A stretch of DNA of 5,182 bases from assembly GCA_030597965.1 (NCBI GenBank), contig JAUVQU010000174.1, forward strand, positions 1 through 5,182, given 5' to 3'. Made by a program: the position numbers and the translations under genes. Within the stretch, counting starts at the first letter, position 1, and each line of letters begins with the position of its first letter. The stretch is from Cellvibrionaceae bacterium (GTDB lineage Bacteria; Pseudomonadota; Gammaproteobacteria; Pseudomonadales; Cellvibrionaceae). Positions 1 through 5,182 of the stretch are shown here, in pieces. Under the pieces are notes generated by a model, which ran no database searches, had not been told where the DNA came from, and saw nothing but the letters and a program-made list of their open reading frames with translations.

Positions 1-19
1 CCGATGCGTCACGTAGAAA

Positions 20-502
20 TTAAACCTCGTTATACGCTAATAACCATTGAGCGGTTGCTGATGTGGCCTGTGTTTTAAATAATGTCATCGGTTCTAGAAC
101 AATAGACTGCCCCTGATCTAATCGGCAGCCGGAGGCTAAACTGCTCATCTGAATAGAGCCTGAAAGAACGAATAAGCGACTAGGCTGACGACACAATATG
201 ACTCTGGAACTTTCGTTTTCGGTCAATTCAAAGTAATCAAGCTTTGGGGCGGAGGCCCTTAATTCCGCAGGCTCACCAGTAGTGTAGCTGGGGGACTCTA
301 GATTAAGATGCAAAAATTCACTGAGTGTTAAGGGGAAGCCGGACAATACCTTGTCGATGGAGGCAATGGATGGACTAACCGAGTCCTGTTCCATAACGGA
401 AATGGCGCTATTAGCCACATCCGCTTTTTTAGCCAATTCCCTCTGGGAAAGGCCATATAGTTTACGAACTAACTGTAATCGTTGTCCGACCTTCTCTGAC
501 AT
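20..502 (-). CDS. XRE-family transcriptional regulator with degenerate cupin-like C-terminal domain (PuuR-like architecture)
   Basis: This is a 160-residue probable DNA-binding repressor or activator acting in the cytoplasm. Residues 5-63 form an XRE/Cro-type helix-turn-helix, with the recognisable pattern LSQRELAKKADVANSAISVMEQ at about 18-39 followed by SPSIASIDKVLSG. Residues about 88-158 resemble the second half of a cupin barrel (FVLSGSIQM, then LDQGQSIVLEPMTLF), the arrangement seen in PuuR and similar regulators. The usual cupin metal ligands (HxH...E and a late His) are not visible, so any ligand binding is probably metal-independent. At 160 residues it is slightly shorter than PuuR (about 185). 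I chose the ATG at 502 because AGGG lies 7 nt upstream and the HTH follows directly; the in-frame ATG at 565 would add 21 unlike residues. It lies downstream of fabY on the same strand but beyond a strong terminator, so it probably has its own promoter. The target genes cannot be told from this window. Confidence 0.85.
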   Translation of the reverse strand: MSEKVGQRLQLVRKLYGLSQRELAKKADVANSAISVMEQDSVSPSIASIDKVLSGFPLTLSEFLHLNLESPSYTTGEPAELRASAPKLDYFELTENESSRVILCRQPSRLFVLSGSIQMSSLASGCRLDQGQSIVLEPMTLFKTQATSATAQWLLAYNEV

Positions 503-509
503 GGGTATT

Positions 510-514
510 CCCTG
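510..514 (-). promoter_or_regulatory. Ribosome binding site that decides the regulator start
   Basis: The minus strand reads CAGGG, then a 7-nt spacer (AATACCC), then ATG at 502. This spacing is normal for a Shine-Dalgarno site and favours the start at 502 over the longer reading frame from 565, whose start falls in the arm of the fabY terminator. Confidence 0.6.
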
Positions 515-563
515 AGTTATTTTTATTAGGGCTGAGTGATGAAACCCAGGACATACCATAAAC

Positions 564-592
564 AAAAAAGCCTGCTAAATGCAGGCTTTTTC
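564..592 (-). terminator. Rho-independent terminator of fabY
   Basis: A perfect inverted repeat has arms at 565-575 and 581-591 (core GCCTGC / GCAGGC with A/T flanks) and a 5-nt loop, TAAAT. On the minus strand it starts 5 nt after the fabY stop codon and runs into a T-tract (complement of the A-run at 564-569). The A/T flanks are symmetrical, so it could also stop transcription on the plus strand. It separates fabY from the XRE regulator gene. Confidence 0.9.
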
Positions 593-596
593 AAAA

Positions 597-2495
597 CTAT
601 TTGAGCATATCTTTATAGCGTGTTTCAGGCCGGTATAGCACTGGGTGATCAAAACCTGGGACTGTAATCGCACGATCGGATATATCCAAATCGGCATCCT
701 TAATAAGCCCCGTACCAAAGTTATAGATAATATTGAATTCACCATTAAGGGCTTGTTCATTATAGGCATTGGCTTTGGCGACGGTTGTCGCCTTTTTAGT
801 GTTGTAGGCTTCCATGCGCTCTTCACCGTAACGCTTGAACAGCATTGACTCTACAATCGTCGGCGACAAGATGACCCCCGTGGCGTTATTACCACCAAAA
901 CCTTTTGAGTTAATAAAGGCTACATCAAGCCCTTCGGCTGAAGTATCTAAATCAGCAATAGGAATCGTTAGGTTTTCTTGGTGGACATCGTCTGCCACCT
1001 TATCAATTGTTTTAATGCCAGGAATTAAGTTGTACTTAAAAGAACCCAAAGCAGACATAATCTGGTCACCACTGGCCGGGCCTATAGAGTGCCCAACGTA
1101 AGCTTTAACGGCCGTTACGGGCCAATTGCTGATACCAAACGCTTCTGCGACACGATTAAATAAGTCAGATTCAGTCGTGCGGTTTGCTGGCGTACTGGAA
1201 CCATGGGCATGAACAAAACTTCTTTCGCGGATGCCCTCGTCACCTACCAGCTCGCGTGCGGCAGCGACAGCTTTAGCCAAAGTAATGTAATTGCCGGGGC
1301 CTGGCGCCGAAATAGACTTCTTGAAGCCGTCGGCATTAATAAACACATCCGTTGCTGCCCCGTGAATATCAGCTCCAAGGTCCAAAGCCAGTTCGTCATC
1401 CATAAGAATGACGTATTGACTGGACTCGGCGATCGTAAAGCCGCAGTTTTCACCAAATGGACGGCTTGAGCGGCGTAGATCTGGCGTATCAGTAGCATCG
1501 AGGCGCTTTAAACCATCCTCTGTAGCCAGTGCGCTCATGGCCGCAAAGCCATCAATGATTTCAGGCGTAATGGGTGCTTCACTATTACCAACCACCACCA
1601 CACGGTATTTACCCGCCTGAATACCCTCAATACCGACACGTAAATTGTATAAGAAAGTAGCGCAGGCTCCGGTTGATGAGCCAGTAGAGCCAACACTCCC
1701 CAGTACATAGGCGTTAATGAAATCAGCCGGCATTGTGTTTAAGCCCAAAGGTAGCTGTTTAGCTGAAACACGACGACCCTTTAAACGGGATTGCATCATG
1801 CCACCTAAGCCGTGCTCATCCATTTGGCTGAAAACACAGCCGGAAAAGACACCGATCTCATCTGGCTCAACGGCGGCGATAACATCCTGCCAATCAATTC
1901 CCATGGAGCGGATGGCATCCGTGACGCCAACGATGGTCATTTGCAGGCCACGTGGATGAAAACGAGAGGCATACATCTCGTCAGGATTAAAGCCAGTTGG
2001 TAACTGTCCCGCTGATTTCACCGGCATTTCACGGGTCGAATCCATTTTAACGGACAATTCACCGTGCATAGTGATTTTTACGAGCTTGTCTGAAAGGGCT
2101 TCAACTTCCCAGGATTCAGGTAAAGGCGATGGTAATTCACGTCGACTGATGGTGAATTCAGAACCTTCACCATTGAGTTTTACGGCTTTATGCCAGGGCG
2201 TGTTATCAACATCTATCAAAGAGGTTTCAATACGACGAATCAATGTAGCTTCGAGCACCTGCTGCCCGTAGAGATTTTCAAGCTCCTCAAGGGTTAAAGG
2301 TGTACTTTCATTATCAACGTATTGGCCGCCTACAACTTTCACCAGGTTGGTCATGACAGCAAGGCCGGCAATAGTTTCCTGCCTTGATTGATCATCTAAA
2401 GACTCAATCACCATCCGCTTAAAGCCTTGGTGAAAAGAACTGCGGCCTGCGGCGTTGTAACCACCAAAACCGACGATGACGGGTAATCGAGACAT
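597..2495 (-). CDS. fabY: FabY-type beta-ketoacyl-ACP synthase (fatty acid synthesis initiation)
   Basis: This 632-residue cytoplasmic thiolase-fold condensing enzyme closely resembles Pseudomonas aeruginosa FabY (about 634 residues), recalled from memory. That enzyme condenses acetyl-CoA with malonyl-ACP and takes the place of FabH in starting type II fatty acid synthesis. The opening MSRLPVIVGFGGYNAAGRSS and the block VSAKQLPLG are typical of the family. The catalytic triad is visible: Cys278 in STGACAT, His431 in FVHAHGSSTPANR, and His469 in KAYVGHS with Lys464 before it. GFGGNNATG at 532-540 is the usual C-terminal glycine loop. Compared with FabB/FabF (about 410 residues), there is extra sequence at about 30-160 and a C-terminal tail from about 545. 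AAGG lies 9 nt before the ATG. It has its own terminator, so it is probably transcribed alone, divergently from the AraC-type regulator. The family call is very secure; the initiating role is inferred from the Pseudomonas homologue. Confidence 0.95.
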   Translation of the reverse strand: MSRLPVIVGFGGYNAAGRSSFHQGFKRMVIESLDDQSRQETIAGLAVMTNLVKVVGGQYVDNESTPLTLEELENLYGQQVLEATLIRRIETSLIDVDNTPWHKAVKLNGEGSEFTISRRELPSPLPESWEVEALSDKLVKITMHGELSVKMDSTREMPVKSAGQLPTGFNPDEMYASRFHPRGLQMTIVGVTDAIRSMGIDWQDVIAAVEPDEIGVFSGCVFSQMDEHGLGGMMQSRLKGRRVSAKQLPLGLNTMPADFINAYVLGSVGSTGSSTGACATFLYNLRVGIEGIQAGKYRVVVVGNSEAPITPEIIDGFAAMSALATEDGLKRLDATDTPDLRRSSRPFGENCGFTIAESSQYVILMDDELALDLGADIHGAATDVFINADGFKKSISAPGPGNYITLAKAVAAARELVGDEGIRERSFVHAHGSSTPANRTTESDLFNRVAEAFGISNWPVTAVKAYVGHSIGPASGDQIMSALGSFKYNLIPGIKTIDKVADDVHQENLTIPIADLDTSAEGLDVAFINSKGFGGNNATGVILSPTIVESMLFKRYGEERMEAYNTKKATTVAKANAYNEQALNGEFNIIYNFGTGLIKDADLDISDRAITVPGFDHPVLYRPETRYKDMLK

Positions 2496-2560
2496 AACTT
2501 TGAACCTTAATTAAGCTGAACGATAAAGTGTAGTTTAGAGCTCTTACCTAGCTTTAGTTA

Positions 2561-2597
2561 CTGGCATATTGGACATAAGTAAAGGCATAATAGCCAG
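2561..2597. promoter_or_regulatory. Candidate operator: direct repeat with 21-bp period between fabY and the AraC-type gene
   Basis: GGCATA occurs at 2563-2568 and again at 2584-2589. Over the 14-bp segments 2561-2574 and 2582-2595, 9 positions agree. A 21-bp offset puts both copies on the same DNA face, the spacing common for AraC-family half-sites. The segment is also bounded by an inverted pair, CTGGC (2561-2565) and GCCAG (2593-2597). It lies 30-60 bp before the AraC-type start and about 65-100 bp before the fabY start. CATAAT at 2586-2591 could serve as a -10 for the regulator gene, though no good -35 is visible. Function is inferred from spacing and position only. Confidence 0.3.
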
Positions 2598-2624
2598 ATT
2601 GACAGGTTTTTAGAGAATAGACCA

Positions 2625-3632
2625 ATGAAACAACCCAGCATTCGTTTTGTACTGGTAGAGCATATGCTCGCGACCAGCCTATCGTTGCCCGTCGAAATGA
2701 TGCGTGCGGCGGAAAGCTCAGCACGCAGTAAAAATACCAACGATAAAAAGCTGGATATAGCCACCGTCAGTAAAAATAAAGAGGTTATAGCGACGCAAGC
2801 CGGGATCAACCTTATTCCAGACCTGACATATGATGAGTCAACATCCGCCGATCTTATTATAGTTCCAGCCCTGTGGCGTAATCCGCGCCCTATAATCAGA
2901 AAAAATCCGGAATTGATTGAATGGTTACAGCGTATGCATCAGCAAGGTAGCAGTATCATTGGTGTTAGTACTGGGTGTTGTTTCTTAGCTGAGGCCGGCA
3001 TTTTAGATGGCAAGCCAGCCACTACCCACTGGCATTACTTTGACCAGTTTCAGCGCGACTACCCGCTGGTCGAACTAAAGCGGCAATACTTCATTACTCA
3101 GTCTGGTAATCTGTACTGTTCTGGCAGCGTCAATTCATTGGCCGATTTGATGGTGCACCTTATTCAGCGTATCTATGATCGCAGTGTGGCTTCGCACGTT
3201 GAACGTAACTTCTCCCATGAAATACGTCGAACCTACGAAAGCGCCAGCTATTTTGAAGATAAACACCACAACCACCCAGACGAAGATATTGTTCAGGCAC
3301 AAATGTGGCTTCAGGGTAACTCTCAAAAAGTGATCAGTTTGAAATCAGTAGCGGAACGGTTTGGCATGAGTGTAAGAACATTCAATCGCCGCTTTAAGGA
3401 GGCCACCAGTAAAACCCCACTTCAGTATCTGCAAGAACTGAGAATCGATATGGCCAAGGAGTTACTGCAAACTAGTAATTTCACCATTAGCCAAATTGCT
3501 GACAAGGTCGGTTATCAAGACATTAGCCACTTTGCCGGGCTGTTTAAGAAATTATTGGGTACAACACCCAGCGATTATAGGTCGACTGTTCGAGCTAAAC
3601 TATTTACGGCAGCTCAGCCTGCATCGGTTTAA
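2625..3632 (+). CDS. GlxA-type AraC-family transcriptional regulator with DJ-1/PfpI-like sensor domain
   Basis: This is a 335-residue cytoplasmic regulator, the usual length for the GlxA family. Residues about 5-185 form a DJ-1/PfpI (class I glutamine amidotransferase-like) domain, with ADLIIVPALW at 75-84, the nucleophile-elbow region IIGVSTGCCFLAEAGILDGK at 111-130, and ATTHWHYF at 132-139. Residues about 225-320 are the AraC DNA-binding domain: a first HTH at about 237-258 (SLKSVAERFGMSVRTFNRRF), and a second at about 287-308 (TISQIADKVGYQDISHFAGLF), followed by GTTPSDYR. At the elbow the expected Cys is Ser115, so enzymatic activity is unlikely and the domain probably senses a ligand or mediates dimerisation. 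Only a weak Shine-Dalgarno site (AGAGA) precedes the ATG. The gene is divergent from fabY, so control of fabY, or of itself, is possible but unproven. Its 3' end overlaps the convergent methyltransferase gene by 29 bp. Confidence 0.92.
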   Translation: MKQPSIRFVLVEHMLATSLSLPVEMMRAAESSARSKNTNDKKLDIATVSKNKEVIATQAGINLIPDLTYDESTSADLIIVPALWRNPRPIIRKNPELIEWLQRMHQQGSSIIGVSTGCCFLAEAGILDGKPATTHWHYFDQFQRDYPLVELKRQYFITQSGNLYCSGSVNSLADLMVHLIQRIYDRSVASHVERNFSHEIRRTYESASYFEDKHHNHPDEDIVQAQMWLQGNSQKVISLKSVAERFGMSVRTFNRRFKEATSKTPLQYLQELRIDMAKELLQTSNFTISQIADKVGYQDISHFAGLFKKLLGTTPSDYRSTVRAKLFTAAQPASV

Positions 3633-4272
3633 TTTTACGCAGAATAACCACGTCACTACTAATAATTTCAAGGTCAGCTCCCCAGTGCCCGGCCAGATAA
3701 CGAAATGTCTGCTCATGGAAAAAACAGATATGGGTTGGGTCATTTTTATAGTGCCACTTCAAGAAAGCATCGAGCTGCGTTACACGCTTGGTCATAAGAC
3801 CAAGTAAACCCCCTATTTTTAGCTGCCCCCAGAGTCTATCCAATTCCAGCTTAGGCTGTTGTAAATGCTCAACCACTTCTGTTGCGGTGATAAAATCATA
3901 GCTGGTTTCAAGCACTTGGGGGTTATTGGCGTAAAAGATATCGAAGACGTTTTGCTTAATACCCCGCTCTTTAAAAAGGCTCTGTAATATCGGTTCTGGG
4001 CCAGAACCAAAGTCCAACCCTATTAATGAGTCCCGCCCCTCACGTGGCAAGCGTTCGAACATGGGCTCCAGCATACGGGATAGAAAACGACGATAGCCTG
4101 CATCATAGATACTGTTTTCATGGAGATCGTATTCGGATTGCTCTTGGGCAGCACTCAACCAGAAGTTAGCGGGGACTTGAACAAGCCCGCATTTGTCACA
4201 ACAAAGATAATCACGTTTTTTATCGGAGCAATACGCTGAGGTTGTGCCATGACAAAGGCTGCATTGGCTCAT
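3604..4272 (-). CDS. Class I SAM-dependent methyltransferase with N-terminal zinc ribbon
   Basis: This is a 222-residue predicted cytoplasmic methyltransferase of unknown substrate. The N-terminus has two Cys pairs, C4-x2-C7 and C25-x2-C28 (with C15 and C24 extra), which look like a small zinc ribbon and support the ATG at 4272 as the start. The Rossmann-like methyltransferase domain follows: motif I IGLDFGSGP at 84-92, an acidic residue at D111 after the second strand, TATEVVEHL at 129-137, and GGLLGLMT at 154-161. It ends with WHYKNDPTHICFF at 173-185, a pattern I associate with a conserved but little-studied group of bacterial methyltransferases. The glycine usually found after GSGP is Glu93 here. 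GAG lies about 9 nt before the start, a weak ribosome site. It is downstream of ibpA on the same strand but beyond a terminator, and it converges on the AraC-type gene with a 29-bp coding overlap. Confidence 0.88.
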   Translation of the reverse strand: MSQCSLCHGTTSAYCSDKKRDYLCCDKCGLVQVPANFWLSAAQEQSEYDLHENSIYDAGYRRFLSRMLEPMFERLPREGRDSLIGLDFGSGPEPILQSLFKERGIKQNVFDIFYANNPQVLETSYDFITATEVVEHLQQPKLELDRLWGQLKIGGLLGLMTKRVTQLDAFLKWHYKNDPTHICFFHEQTFRYLAGHWGADLEIISSDVVILRKIKPMQAELP

Positions 4273-4311
4273 GAGTCGGTACTCGTCTTAAGTGCGATTC
4301 AAGCATGGAAA

Positions 4312-4336
4312 TAAAAACGACTGCCGAAGCAGCCGT
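4312..4336 (-). terminator. Rho-independent terminator of ibpA with UUCG tetraloop
   Basis: On the minus strand the sequence ACGGCTGC, TTCG, GCAGTCGT forms an 8-bp stem with one G-U pair, closed by a C(UUCG)G tetraloop and followed by TTTTTA. It starts 15 nt after the Hsp20 stop codon and ends before the methyltransferase start at 4272. It should isolate the two genes, at least partly. Confidence 0.9.
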
Positions 4337-4350
4337 GGTCGAGGTTTAAA

Positions 4351-4812
4351 TTAAGCCGCCTGTTCAGTCGCTGTTTTAGCCTCAATGGCACCATTACTGA
4401 TTTTAATGGTGCGGGGTTTCATGGCCTCTGGAATTTCGCGACGCAACTCCACATGCAGCAGACCATTTTCCAGATTAGCCGATTCTACTTTAACGTGGTC
4501 AGCCAGCTGGAAACGACGCTCGAAATTGCGCCCGGCAATACCCTGGTGCAGATATTGGTGCTCAGAGGCATCTTCGTTTTTCTGACCGCTGATGGTCAGA
4601 GTGCCCTGCTCGGTTTGAATATTCAGTTCATTTTCACTGAAACCGGCAATGGCCATGGTGATTCGGTATTGATTCTCGGCCAACAACTCAATGTTGTATG
4701 GCGGATAGCTAGGCTGAGACTGCTCAGCACGGTGTAGAGAATCAGCAATATTGGCCATCCGGTCAAAACCAATGGCGCTACGGTATAGAGGAGAAACATC
4801 AAAAGTACGCAT
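4351..4812 (-). CDS. ibpA: IbpA-type small heat-shock protein (Hsp20, alpha-crystallin family)
   Basis: This is a 153-residue ATP-independent holdase chaperone. Its family binds unfolding proteins in cytoplasmic aggregates and hands them to DnaK/ClpB. The N-terminus MRTFDVSPLYRSAIGFDRMA is the IbpA signature. The alpha-crystallin domain spans about 36-128, with the family motif A-x3-N-G-x-L at 112-119 (ANLENGLL). A C-terminal I-x-I motif, used in oligomer assembly, is at 136-138 (RTIKIS). Its length is close to E. coli IbpA (137), with a slightly longer tail ending in TEQAA. I chose the ATG at 4812 because AAGGA lies 7 nt upstream and the protein signature begins there; the in-frame ATG at 4911 adds 33 residues that lie in the leader hairpins. 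Regulation is probably by heat shock: a candidate sigma-32 promoter and a ROSE-like RNA thermometer precede it. It is monocistronic, with its own terminator. Confidence 0.96.
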   Translation of the reverse strand: MRTFDVSPLYRSAIGFDRMANIADSLHRAEQSQPSYPPYNIELLAENQYRITMAIAGFSENELNIQTEQGTLTISGQKNEDASEHQYLHQGIAGRNFERRFQLADHVKVESANLENGLLHVELRREIPEAMKPRTIKISNGAIEAKTATEQAA

Positions 4813-4815
4813 AAT

Positions 4816-4872
4816 AATATCCTTAGTGGAGGGAACACTTTTAATTCTAAGGTGTGCCCTCGAAGCAATATT
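4816..4872 (-). promoter_or_regulatory. ROSE-like RNA thermometer hairpin sequestering the ibpA Shine-Dalgarno site
   Basis: In the minus-strand transcript, AAUAUUGCUU (4872-4863) can pair with AAGGAUAUU (4824-4816), which contains the Shine-Dalgarno AAGGA. The pairs are five A-U, one U-G, then a bulged G, then C-G and two U-A. The UUGCU motif opposite the Shine-Dalgarno site with an unpaired G is the hallmark of ROSE elements, which melt at heat-shock temperature. Distal to this, GAGGGCACAC (4861-4852) pairs with GUGUUCCCUC (4838-4829) with a single mismatch, closing a 13-nt loop. Only a small asymmetric internal loop separates the two stems. ROSE elements are known before small heat-shock genes, which fits the gene here. 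The pairing was done by eye, without energy calculation. Confidence 0.75.
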
Positions 4873-4879
4873 TAAAGTT

Positions 4880-4898
4880 AACTGGCCAAAGCCCAGTT
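4880..4898 (-). promoter_or_regulatory. Leader hairpin upstream of the ROSE-like hairpin
   Basis: AACTGG and CCAGTT form a perfect 6-bp stem with a 7-nt loop, ending 7 nt before the ROSE-like hairpin. Known ROSE leaders carry one or more stable 5' hairpins that stay folded and help position the temperature-sensitive one. That role is inferred from position. Confidence 0.5.
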
Positions 4899-4921
4899 GT
4901 TTGCAGAGCATTACACTCCAT

Positions 4922-4949
4922 TTACAGGCCCCTATCAGGCCGCCTGTAA
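4922..4949 (-). promoter_or_regulatory. Long inverted repeat at the predicted 5' end of the ibpA transcript
   Basis: TTACAGGC (4949-4942) and GCCTGTAA (4929-4922) are a perfect 8-bp inverted repeat. Inside it CCT and AGG can add 3 bp around a GAT loop. It begins about where the candidate sigma-32 promoter would start transcription, so it is probably the first hairpin of the leader. It could protect the 5' end or assist folding of the thermometer. As DNA it could instead be a protein-binding site. Confidence 0.5.
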
Positions 4950-4954
4950 TAAAT

Positions 4955-4983
4955 AAGTAAGGTCATATAAAAAAGATTCAAGG
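4955..4983 (-). promoter_or_regulatory. Candidate sigma-32 (heat-shock) promoter of ibpA
   Basis: On the minus strand CCTTGAAT (4983-4976) matches the sigma-32 -35 core CTTGAA exactly. After 13 nt comes CCTTACTT (4962-4955), a partial match to the -10 consensus CCCCATNT. Transcription would begin near 4948 and give a leader of about 135 nt that contains all the hairpins listed. The -10 match is imperfect, so the call rests on the -35, the spacing and the gene identity. Confidence 0.45.
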
Positions 4984-5182
4984 TATTAAAAATGTTTTTT
5001 TACCTTTTCATTCCCCCCGCTACAAACCAATACGTTAACTTTTATTTAAAAATTGAAATGGAGCTAAATCGTGAACAGTTAAGAGAATTTTAAAAAAAAC
5101 ACTTGAAAATCACAGCCAGAGGGGCAATATATTGAATAAGGGTGGCCACCTTTCTGACCCTCCATTGATCGTAGTTAGACTA
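4984..5182. other. A/T-rich non-coding region at the right end, no gene seen
   Basis: Together with the ibpA leader this makes about 370 nt without a convincing gene. Stops are frequent on both strands. Small features are a run of six C at 5013-5018, an imperfect A/T-rich dyad at 4982-5004 (GGTA...TACC with an A5/T5 inner pair) next to the candidate promoter, and a 10-bp palindrome GGTGGCCACC at 5141-5150. On the plus strand TTGAAA at 5103-5108 and TATATT at 5128-5133 could be a weak promoter pointing out of the window, but the 19-nt spacing is long. Confidence 0.5.

Noticed and set aside
503..565. Longer XRE regulator reading frame starting at 565
   Set aside because: The start lies in the arm of the fabY terminator and the added residues do not match the HTH family; AGGG precedes the ATG at 502.
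2599..2604. Perfect TTGACA as a -35 box for the AraC-type gene
   Set aside because: A -10 at normal spacing would fall on the start codon at 2625, and the sequence there (CCAATG) does not resemble a -10.
4813..4911. Longer Hsp20 reading frame starting at 4911
   Set aside because: The added 33 residues lack family resemblance and are encoded across the leader hairpins, while AAGGA with a 7-nt spacer and the IbpA N-terminus support 4812.
4982..5004. A/T-rich dyad as a terminator of an upstream gene
   Set aside because: The stem is weak, mostly A-T with mismatches, and no coding region ends near it in the window.
5058..5093. 11-codon reading frame starting ATG GAG CTA
   Set aside because: Too short, no clear ribosome site and no recognisable peptide; expected by chance in A/T-rich DNA.
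5141..5150. Palindrome GGTGGCCACC as an operator
   Set aside because: A single 10-bp palindrome with no flanking symmetry and no gene start nearby in the window; nothing ties it to a known regulator.

Overview
The window looks like chromosomal DNA from a gammaproteobacterium, probably a marine or soil relative of Pseudomonas, Marinobacter or the Cellvibrionales. This rests on a full-length FabY-type ketoacyl synthase, an IbpA-type small heat-shock protein with the enterobacterial/pseudomonad N-terminus, and moderate GC content. No mobile element, CRISPR array, tRNA or rRNA was seen. The species assignment is inference from protein family resemblance.

Layout from left to right: (1) 20-502, minus strand, a small XRE-type helix-turn-helix regulator with a degenerate cupin-like C-terminus. 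(2) 565-591, a perfect hairpin with T-tract that ends the next gene. (3) 597-2495, minus strand, fabY, a 632-residue beta-ketoacyl-ACP synthase of the kind that starts fatty acid synthesis in Pseudomonas. (4) 2496-2624, a divergent intergenic region carrying a direct repeat with a 21-bp period. (5) 2625-3632, plus strand, a GlxA-type AraC-family regulator (DJ-1/PfpI-like sensor domain plus two HTH motifs) whose expected nucleophile cysteine is a serine. (6) 3604-4272, minus strand, a zinc-ribbon plus class I methyltransferase that overlaps the regulator tail-to-tail by 29 bp. (7) 4312-4336, a UUCG-tetraloop terminator. (8) 4351-4812, minus strand, an IbpA/Hsp20 chaperone. (9) 4813-5182, its long leader and upstream DNA, with a ROSE-like RNA thermometer next to the start codon, two further leader hairpins and a candidate sigma-32 promoter.

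The genes appear to be separate transcription units rather than one operon: each minus-strand gene has its own gap, and two have clear terminators. The two themes are fatty acid initiation (fabY, flanked by two regulators whose targets are unknown) and heat-shock protein quality control (ibpA with temperature-responsive control). The best signal outside the proteins is the ibpA leader. A UUGCU motif can pair with the Shine-Dalgarno sequence leaving one bulged G, as in known ROSE thermometers, and the hairpin in between is closed by a second long stem.
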